From JAPOXR01 sp963664715 (GTDB lineage Bacteria; Pseudomonadota; Alphaproteobacteria; Rhodobacterales; Rhodobacteraceae): a DNA stretch of 64,000 bases. Below the pieces are notes generated by a model, which saw only the letters and a list, made by a program, of their open reading frames with translations, was not told the DNA's origin and made no database searches. A program made the translations under genes and the position numbers. Shown in pieces: positions 57,951-64,000 of the stretch. Location of the stretch: assembly GCA_963664715.2 (NCBI GenBank), contig CAXXUY010000003.1, positions 62,001 to 126,000 on the forward strand. The letters are read 5' to 3'. Numbering within the stretch: position 1 is the stretch's first letter; each line of letters opens with the position of its first letter.

Positions 57951-58633
57951 TTCAGGCCTGGTATCGCGCGACGAAAGGTCCCGTCGAGATGGGCTTCAAG
58001 TGCTGCGCGGGCCGCCCCGGCGTCCCGCTCCTTGACGGTCTGGAGAATGATAAGGTGCTCATTGATGGCCGGAAGTTCAAAGAACCGTTGGTTGGCCGCG
58101 ATGTTCAGCCGGAATATCCGGACATGCTCCGTGGCCTGCTGAAATGCTGTCGTCAGGATGGGATTGTCCATGAACGCCATCATTGAATCGTGCAACAACA
58201 GGTCAACCCTGTTCTTTTCTGCAAACATCCCACCCGAGAGTCCGTCGGACTCCTTGAATTCTTCAACGAACTCCAACGTCTGTCGTTCGATTTCCTCGAT
58301 CTGGTCCAAGGGTGCATGTTTAGCGAACCTGGACACCGCTTCACCCTCGATAATCTGCCTCGCTTCAATCGCCTTGGCGAAGGCCTTCTGATCAACCTGG
58401 ATTATTCGAATGCCTCGCTTCGGATAGAGCGTGGCGATTCCTTCGGTCTCAAGTGACTTCAGTGCTTCGCGTACCGGGCTGAGCGGGACATCGACCAAGC
58501 TGCAGATTTCGCGCTGGGAAAGAAAGTCCCCCGGCCTGATGCGTCCGGAAAACAACGCCTCTTTGAATCGTCGATAAGCAATCTGCCTCAAGCCCATCGA
58601 CTTTACCTCCGCTTGCTGGATTTCGATCGGCAT
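57947..58633 (-). CDS. GntR-family regulator with FCD effector domain
   Basis: A 228-residue regulator. The winged HTH occupies about 15-75 (LFSGRIRPGDFLSQREICSL, then VDVPLSPVREALKSLETEGI). The FCD domain follows with its metal/ligand-binding Asp-His pattern (FAKAIEARQIIEGEAVSRFA, LLHDSMMAFMDNP, INEHLIILQTV). The ATG at 58633 has GGAGGTGAA directly upstream; the longer frame is not used. It diverges from the decayed tctBA genes and may once have controlled that tripartite tricarboxylate system. GTATAC at 58662-58667 in its own upstream region resembles a GntR half-site. Confidence 0.9.
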   Translation of the reverse strand: MPIEIQQAEVKSMGLRQIAYRRFKEALFSGRIRPGDFLSQREICSLVDVPLSPVREALKSLETEGIATLYPKRGIRIIQVDQKAFAKAIEARQIIEGEAVSRFAKHAPLDQIEEIERQTLEFVEEFKESDGLSGGMFAEKNRVDLLLHDSMMAFMDNPILTTAFQQATEHVRIFRLNIAANQRFFELPAINEHLIILQTVKERDAGAARAALEAHLDGTFRRAIPGLN

Positions 58634-58994
58634 TTCACCTCCAAACTGTGCGACTGAACCAGTATACCTCTTGCACAATCAATGGAAAGTCTTGCCGATT
58701 TCCGCAATCTGTGGCGATGAGGCGGATATGTGGGACCCGGGAACCGGGAGAGCTTGACCATGCCTTCCGACACTCGCAGTGCATCGCCGCACAGCTCGGT
58801 TTGGAAAGAGTATGCTCCGAGTGACGAAATGCACCTGCGCCTGCCGAAGGTCACCGATCCTCCTGTCATGGGACTGCCCAGCATTGCGTCGGCATTAACC
58901 CGTCTCCAAGGATGATATATATTAGCTGAGATATCAGATTTTCATGGATGTGATCAACAGCAATCTCAGCTGTCGCACGGGAGAGTGATGGGTC
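58634..58994. promoter_or_regulatory. Divergent region between GntR gene and tctB remnant
   Basis: About 360 bp. It contains GTATAC at 58662-58667, a core found in FCD-type GntR operators, and an A/T-rich stretch at 58914-58940 holding CTGAGATATCAG, a near-perfect palindrome around GATATC. These are candidate operators for the GntR protein on its own promoter and on tctBA. No tctC gene, usual upstream of tctB, is present. Confidence 0.35.
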
Positions 58995-59457
58995 ATGGCA
59001 ACGGGAAGTCGGGTGCGAGCGGACATCTTGTGCGGAACGCTGGCCGCCTCGACAGCCGGAGCGATGTTCGCCCACACGTTTTCGCCAAGATATGACATCG
59101 AGTTTCTGTTCGGTGACGTCTCAACCGTCTTTTCCACGTATCCTGCTCGGGATTATCATCGTCCTGTCCCTGGCGCTTGCAGTCAGGGGGATCCGCGACA
59201 AATCCGGCGCGGAGATTGCCGAGGTCAACTGGTTGAGCGTTGTCAAGGCCTTTGGTGCCACGACAATCGACATCGCTGGGGTTTGGTTCCTCGGATTCCT
59301 GATTGCGATGCCCGTCGCCACAATTCTTCTGGGCGCCGCGCTCGGATACCCGAACAAGCTGGTTCTCATTCTGTCCAGCATTGTCGCACCGGTCATCGTC
59401 TGGGCAGTGCTGGCGGAGTTTGCGCTTGTTGCGTTTCCGACCGGAACCATCTTCTGA
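58995..59457 (+). pseudogene. tctB: Frameshifted tctB (tripartite tricarboxylate transporter small membrane subunit)
   Basis: The first about 45 codons (RADILCGTLAASTAGAMFAH, FLFGDVSTVF) run in one frame. The sequence FPRILLGIIIVLSLALAVRG and the rest, with the membrane segments VWFLGFLIAMPVATILLGAA and VIVWAVLAEFALVAFPTGTIF, run in another. The text of a normal TctB (GDxSxxFFPRILLG) is broken by a one-base change near 59127-59133. So the product would be truncated and the gene is very probably dead, or a sequencing error would have to be assumed. tctA follows after 9 bp. Confidence 0.8.
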
Positions 59458-59466
59458 TCTGGATCG

Positions 59467-60395
59467 ATGATCGAATATGTGCCGCAAGCATTGGTTCACG
59501 TCTTTGGCGTCGAAGTTCTGTTGGCTCTGGTCGGCGGCACGATTGCCGGCATCATTGTCGGTGCGGCGCCAGATCTCGGTACCGTGCTCGGCCTGGTCAT
59601 GGTACTGCCGTTTACGTATTCGATGGGACCGGCAACGGCGATCGGCCTGCTCTTGTCAGTCTATGTCAGTTCGATCTATGGCGGGTCCATTTCAGCCATA
59701 CAGATCAACGTGCCAGGCACGCCGCAATCCGCCGCCTCAGCTTTCGACGGTTACCCGATGGCACGTCGCGGTGTCGGCGACCTGGCATTGGGCTACGCGA
59801 CGGTCGCATCATTCGTCGGAGGAGTGTTCTCGCTCATCGTCCTGGTCCTGATTGCACCCCAACTGGGGAAATTTGAATTGCGGTTCGGACCAATCGAGAC
59901 CTTTGCCCTGCTCGTCTTCGCACTGACGACCGTCGCCTGGGTGTCCGGCGGTGAGATGCTCAAGGGACTCCTCTCGGCGACAATGGGGTTGTCCTTGCGT
60001 CCATCGGTCCGGATGCCATGACAGGTCGGACCCGGTTCAATTTCGACAATTTCTCTCTGTCGGCGGGTCTCACGGTCATTCCGCTCCTGATCGGTTTCTT
60101 TGCACTGTCCGAGGTGCTCTACCAGGCAGCGACTCTCAAGGATGTGAAACTGCCGGCCGTCGCTGGCGGTGGTTTCAAGGTTCCACCGTGGAGCGAATGG
60201 AGACCGTGCCCTGTCACGCTTCTGCGAAGCTGCGGAATTGGCAGTTTCATTGGTGTGCTGCCAGGAACGGGCGCGACCGCGGAGTTGCTTGTCAGCTACG
60301 CCGACCCCAAGCGCCGTGCCCCGAACCCCGAGGAATTCGGCAAGGGTGAGCCGTCTGGACTGATTGCCTCGGAAAGTTCCAACAATGTGGTGAGC
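59467..60395 (+). pseudogene. tctA: Frameshifted and truncated tctA (tripartite tricarboxylate transporter large permease)
   Basis: TctA text is clear: GTIAGIIVGAAPDLGTVLGL, SVYVSSIYGGSISAIQINVP and GTPQSAASAFDGYPMARRG. After GGEMLKGLLSATMGL the frame breaks near 59990 (expected LASIGPDAMTGRTRF is one frame over). It continues to 60390 with GSFIGVLPGTGATAELLVSY and PSGLIASESSNNVVSG. There the gene stops against the group II intron remnant; the last about 200 codons are missing. Two independent defects make it non-functional. Confidence 0.88.
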
Positions 60396-60920
60396 GGGCG
60401 AGTGGCCGTTGTCCGGCGGCTTTCGCCTCGTGCCGGTGCCTCAGTCTCGGTCATGACCTGCGTTTCCTCACCCCCGCTCATCAAACCGGACATGCGGGTT
60501 TCCTGCATCCGGCTTTCCGACGGGATCATGCCTTCGACCACGGAAGGCTCCTGGTCGTCTGACCAAGGCGAATGAGGCCATAGTTCTCCCACAGCCGTTC
60601 ATCGGGGAAGCGCACGAACTTCCCGCCTCTGACCTTGTGCTTCCGACAGAGCCACCGTCGCAGCCGCCGGGTGGTATGAGTATCGATGGCGCGCCCGGCC
60701 GGGCTGACCTGTCCAAGATCGTAGTAATTCGCCCATCCGGACAGCATCCGGTTCAGGCGTTTCACCATGTCCTCGGCTGACATCAGCACATGCCGTCTTG
60801 CCGTCTGTTCACTCACCTTGCGGCAGATGCCCTGAACGCTCGCCTTGCCCGGGCGGGTGCCGATATAGACCCCGCTCCCGTTGGGGCGGTAATTGCGTCC
60901 AATCCGGTTTCCAGGCAAAT
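60396..60920 (-). mobile_element. Group II intron 3' remnant (maturase C-terminus plus domain V)
   Basis: On the minus strand, 60916-60526 encodes the C-terminal X/maturase domain of a bacterial group II intron protein (GVYIGTRPGKASVQGICRKV, MVKRLNRMLSGWANYYDLGQ, RRLRRWLCRKHKV, then LRLGQTTRSLPWSKA-like text and a stop). Immediately after, 60517-60483 gives a domain-V-like hairpin with AGCCGGATGC and CCGGTT arms and a GAAA loop. The reverse transcriptase core and the 5' half are gone; the copy ends at about 60916, at the junction with the transposase fragment. The intron's 3' end abuts tctA at about 60395. Confidence 0.85.
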
Positions 60921-60974
60921 CGGCGTCGGCCTAATCCGGGAAATCTACCGCGCTGCGCGGCAACTCAATCCGGG

Positions 60975-61535
60975 AAACAACAGTTCCTGGTGCGGGACCC
61001 GGAAGGCCGCAGAGACCCCCAGGCCTTCTTCAGCACCGACACCGACATGGACCCGGCACGGATCATCGCCATCTTCGTGCGGCGCTGGCAGATCGAGGTC
61101 ACCTTCCAGGACATGCGCGCCCATCTCGGCCTCGAGACCCAGCGGCAGTGGTCCGATGCCGCAATCGAACGGACCACACCGGTGCTCCTCGGACTCTACA
61201 GCCTGGTCTGCCTGTGGGCCGGCGACATCCTCGCCAGGACACCGCAATCCTGTGCAGCCGCGTGGTACCGGAAATCCAGCTTCACATTCTCCGACGCCAT
61301 CGCCGCGGTGCGGACCCGGCTCTGGCTGGATGGCATTTTCCAACGCTCCGCATCAGACCGGGAACGACAGAAAATCCTGCCGCCCGCAAATGCCGATCAT
61401 GCCACCTGCGGCCTCCTGGCCGAACATGACAGGCTCAAAGTCCCTCCGGAAAGGATCCAGCGCATGGTTGAAACACTCTGCTTCGCAGCACAATCGTGCA
61501 AAGTCGAGTCAAGGACTCGACCCCGAACCTGCTGA
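60975..61535 (+). mobile_element. Transposase C-terminal remnant (DDE superfamily)
   Basis: From 60978 the plus strand reads QQFLVRDPEGRRDPQAFFST, then AIFVRRWQIEVTFQDMRAHL with the catalytic Glu, GLETQRQWSDAAIERTTPVL and a C-terminal part ending at 61535. It matches the C-terminal portion of DDE transposases of the IS4/IS701 type. The N-terminal half with the two Asp residues is absent, so it is inactive. No terminal inverted repeats were found. It sits between the group II remnant and the second ABC operon, marking a rearrangement junction. Confidence 0.72.
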
Positions 61536-61646
61536 TTGCAAACGGGCAGACATCTGTTCCTGAAGGTCGGTCTCGCCAAACCGGATGCCGCCGCGATCCT
61601 GTCCATAGCAAACCATAGTCAGCGAATTGGCGAGGTCACCGTCCCA

Positions 61647-62624
61647 TCAAGGTTTGATATGGCAACTCATGATGTGATCTTGCGACCCGACTGCCTTGGG
61701 CAAGGGGGGCGACGTCTTGCAGATGTCACCAAGAAAGCTCTGGCACCTGGGGTGGAATGGGCATCCCGTCGGCGGGTTGACTGGCGAAGGAACCTCGCCG
61801 CTCAATACGATTGCCTCATGCACCTTGCCTACCTGCACCGGAAGTGCCGCTGACAGTAGCGCCTGGGTGTAGGGATGGCACGGTGCATCGAACATGTCGT
61901 CCGTCGGCCCGATTTCAACCAGCTTGCCCAGATACATTACGGCAATCCGGTCAGCCATGAAGCGGGTAGTCCCAAGGTCATGAGCAACAATCACATAGCT
62001 GCATCCAACGGAGTCCTGCAGTTCCTTGAAGAGGTTCATGATCTGTGACCGGATCGACACATCCAGTGCCGAAACGGGTTCATCCAGAATGATCAGTTTG
62101 GGCCTGGCGATGATCGCACTGGCAATGGCAATCCGCTGGCGCTGGCCGCCGGAAAACTCGTGCGGATAGTACTTCGCCTGATCGGGGCGCAGACCGACGG
62201 CGATCAGGGCCTCGTCCACTCGTCGGGTCAATTCGCCCCTTGTCAGGTTGTCATTGATTACAAGAGTTTCAGCGACAATGTCATAGACGCGCATCCGGGG
62301 ACTCAGCGATGCCCAAGGGTCCTGGAACACTGCCTGAACACTGGTTCGAAATTGCTTCACCTCTGCCCTTGACATGGTGCCTATGTCCTTGCCCTCGATC
62401 TTCACTGCGCCTGAAGTCGGAGTCAGCAGCTTCAGCAGCATTCGCGCCAAGGTGGTCTTGCCACATCCGGATTCGCCCACCACGGCCAGGGTTTGACCGT
62501 ATTCCAGCATAAGGTTCACCTGGTCGACGGCGCGAACGACATGCTCTTGCCGCCCAAACAATCCGTGCGGAACCAGAAAGTGCTTGGTCAGGTCCATCAC
62601 TTCCAATATCGGCAGGGCCGTCAT
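61647..62624 (-). CDS. Second Opp-type ABC ATP-binding protein (OppF-like)
   Basis: A 325-residue ATPase of a second oligopeptide-type importer. It has Walker A GESGCGKTTLARMLLKLL, Q-loop AVFQDPWASLSPRMRVYDIV, signature SGGQRQRIAIASAI, Walker B KLIILDEPVSALD and the PPTGCPFHPRCQSF tail. It overlaps the OppD-like gene by 4 bp (ATGA). It is clearly a paralogue of the 51.2-52.2 kb gene, with similar text in the same segments but different substrate-specific surface. The operon continues beyond the window. Confidence 0.92.
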   Translation of the reverse strand: MTALPILEVMDLTKHFLVPHGLFGRQEHVVRAVDQVNLMLEYGQTLAVVGESGCGKTTLARMLLKLLTPTSGAVKIEGKDIGTMSRAEVKQFRTSVQAVFQDPWASLSPRMRVYDIVAETLVINDNLTRGELTRRVDEALIAVGLRPDQAKYYPHEFSGGQRQRIAIASAIIARPKLIILDEPVSALDVSIRSQIMNLFKELQDSVGCSYVIVAHDLGTTRFMADRIAVMYLGKLVEIGPTDDMFDAPCHPYTQALLSAALPVQVGKVHEAIVLSGEVPSPVNPPTGCPFHPRCQSFLGDICKTSPPLPKAVGSQDHIMSCHIKP

Positions 62625-63610
62625 GTTGCCCTTTCAATGTTCCAGCAGCTTGCGCGGTGCGATTCGGCACCGCTCAGCGCATGGGATTCCGGCGGTAACT
62701 GCTTTCGGCATGTTTCAAGTGCATAGGGGCAGCGCGGCGCGAAACTGCATCCCACACTTTCCGCGACAAGGGCCGGAGGTTGTCCATCGATGGCATAGAG
62801 CCGATCCAGCTTCCGGTTGACACTGGGAACTGACTTCAACAATGCCTCGGTGTATGGATGCGAGGGAGCGCTGAAGACATCCGCAACAGTGCCGGATTCG
62901 ACAATCTTTCCCGCATACATCACCACCAGCCTGTGACACAGGTGTGCGACGATTCCCAAATCATGGGTAATGAAGATGATCGCTGTGCCGGTCTCGTCCT
63001 GAATGTCGCGCAGCAATTGCAGGTACTGGAGCTGGATCGTCACGTCCAGGGACGTTGTTGGTTCGTCCGCGATGATGATCTTGGGCGCGCCGGCAATGGC
63101 GATGGCACCCACGACGCGCTGCTTCATCCCGCCACTCAATTGATGGGGATAGGCATGGATGCGGCGCTTGGCATCCGCCACATTCACCTTCTTTAGAATG
63201 TCCACGGCACGGGCGAACAGCGATTTGCGAGGTGTGCCGGGATTGTTGATCTGCAAGGCCTCGGTCACCTGATTGCCGATTGTGAAGACGGGGTTGAGCG
63301 ATGTGTGCGGGTCTTGCAGGATCATGCTTATGTCGCGCCCGCGTATCTTGCCGATCCTCTGTTCGGACATGCCGACAAGGTCGGTCTCTTCCAGCAGGAT
63401 CTGGCCGCTCTCTATCCGCCCGATTGGTTTGGGCAATACCTGCATGATCGAAAGCGCAGTCATGGACTTGCCACTGCCGGATTCGCCAACAATGCCCAGG
63501 GTCTCGCCGACGCCCACGTCGAAACTGACATCATCCACAACCGGAACAGGACCACCAGGGAGGTCCAGCACCGTGCGAAGGTTCTTGACCTGAAGAACTG
63601 TCTCAGACAT
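62621..63610 (-). CDS. Second Opp-type ABC ATP-binding protein (OppD-like)
   Basis: A 329-residue ATPase. Walker A GESGSGKSMTALSIMQVLP, Q-loop MILQDPHTSLNPVFTIG, signature LSGGMKQRVVGAIAI, Walker B KIIIADEPTTSLD and the C-terminal SVGCSFAPRCPYALETC identify the OppD/DppD group. It pairs with the downstream OppF-like protein and the upstream OppC-like permease, 3 bp away. Confidence 0.93.
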   Translation of the reverse strand: MSETVLQVKNLRTVLDLPGGPVPVVDDVSFDVGVGETLGIVGESGSGKSMTALSIMQVLPKPIGRIESGQILLEETDLVGMSEQRIGKIRGRDISMILQDPHTSLNPVFTIGNQVTEALQINNPGTPRKSLFARAVDILKKVNVADAKRRIHAYPHQLSGGMKQRVVGAIAIAGAPKIIIADEPTTSLDVTIQLQYLQLLRDIQDETGTAIIFITHDLGIVAHLCHRLVVMYAGKIVESGTVADVFSAPSHPYTEALLKSVPSVNRKLDRLYAIDGQPPALVAESVGCSFAPRCPYALETCRKQLPPESHALSGAESHRASCWNIERAT

Positions 63611-63613
63611 CGC

Positions 63614-64000
63614 TCACAGTTGCCTCAGTTTCGGGTCAAGCCAGTCACGCAAACTGTCGCCCAGCATATTGACAGACAGAACCGTCAGCAAAATGGCCAT
63701 TCCCGGGAAAAACGATACCCACCAACTTGAAACGATCAACTGTCGGCCATCTGCAACCAGCAGGCCCCACGCGGGGACAGGACGCGGAATGCCAATGCCA
63801 AGGAAACTGAGGGTTGCTTCCAGCACGATTACGACCCCGATCTGCAACGTGGCCAGCACCACGATGGTGTTGACGATGTTGGGCAGGATGTACTTGTACA
63901 GGATCCGGAAGTCTGATGCGCCGGCCACCCGCGCTCGGGCGACAAAATCGAGCTCTCTCAGAATCAGCGTTTCGGCTCGCACCTGACGGGCGAAGAAGCC
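63614..64000 (-). CDS. Second Opp-type ABC permease (OppC-like), 5' end beyond the window
   Basis: The last 128 codons of an OppC-type permease. The EAA loop reads RARVAGASDFRILYKYILPN, followed by TIVVLATLQIGVVIVLEA, a membrane segment, LGIGIPRPVPAWGLLVADGR and the end LGDSLRDWLDPKLRQL. The reading frame is open to the window edge at 64000, so the gene and the permease and binding-protein genes before it lie outside. It closely resembles the first operon's OppC in this portion. Confidence 0.9.
   Translation of the reverse strand, partial: GFFARQVRAETLILRELDFVARARVAGASDFRILYKYILPNIVNTIVVLATLQIGVVIVLEATLSFLGIGIPRPVPAWGLLVADGRQLIVSSWWVSFFPGMAILLTVLSVNMLGDSLRDWLDPKLRQL

Noticed and set aside
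18638..58679. Identical 13-mer CCTCTTGCACAAT at 18638-18650 and 58667-58679, both upstream of regulator genes
   Set aside because: Dozens of 13-base matches are expected by chance in 64 kb counting both strands; the two loci have different regulator families.

Overview
The window is high-GC DNA from an alphaproteobacterium. Support comes from a PhaR-type polyhydroxyalkanoate regulator, a class I PhaC with a cysteine-type intracellular depolymerase, a DUF2842 protein, and the core block cmk-rpsA-ihfB-lapA-trpF-trpB. That block without a linked trpA resembles arrangements I know from Rhodobacterales, but only the class assignment is firm. No rRNA, tRNA or CRISPR array was recognised.

Layout. 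1-7.7 kb: an unassigned stretch, an MFS exporter with a His-rich tail, a solitary DNA methyltransferase, a small TerB / PhnD-like / glutamine-amidotransferase run, a 2-keto-alkenoate hydratase and phaR. 8.2-14.1 kb: a DegT-type aminotransferase, a DEDDh exonuclease, an HNH endonuclease whose N-terminus looks like a sulfur-binding (phosphorothioate-DNA) domain, an aldo/keto reductase and an alpha-ketoglutarate-semialdehyde-type dehydrogenase. 14.2-14.7 kb: a decayed coxM/coxS relic. 15.2-22.2 kb: a complete protocatechuate 4,5-cleavage (meta) pathway, with ligI-ligU-ligK-galB on the minus strand facing away from a double-HTH LysR gene and ligA-ligB-ligC. 22.5-26.6 kb: a pentonate dehydratase and an orphan YejA-like binding protein. 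27.3-32.3 kb: phaC, divergent phaZ, and an SLC13-type transporter with RCK_C domains. 32.4-37.6 kb: the housekeeping block. 38-50.8 kb: a quaternary-amine locus (LysR, two pyrrolysine-free MttB-superfamily methyltransferases, a dimethylglycine/sarcosine-dehydrogenase-like flavoprotein, CaiD-like hydratase, ADP-forming acyl-CoA synthetase, acyl-CoA dehydrogenase, Gfo/Idh oxidoreductase). 51.2-58.6 kb: a five-gene oligopeptide-type ABC importer, a beta-propeller lactonase and a GntR/FCD regulator. 59.0-61.5 kb: a graveyard with frameshifted tctB and tctA cut off by a group II intron 3' remnant and a transposase C-terminal remnant. 61.6-64.0 kb: a second Opp-type importer running off the window.

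How the genes fit together. The organism appears to be a heterotroph that takes up peptide- or opine-like compounds, dicarboxylates and betaine-like compounds. It breaks protocatechuate down to pyruvate and oxaloacetate, oxidises pentonates through 2-ketoglutarate semialdehyde, and stores carbon as polyhydroxybutyrate. The locus with most potential for new biology is the MttB / demethylase / CaiD-CoA locus at 38-50.8 kb: it looks like an aerobic carnitine or gamma-butyrobetaine-type catabolic set built around pyrrolysine-free MttB proteins, without a corrinoid-protein gene in view.

Coding density is interrupted by many 300-1000 bp stretches with no recognisable gene. Together with two clear pseudogene clusters, this suggests ongoing gene loss. 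Starts were chosen by shine-dalgarno match and family length; no database search was possible.
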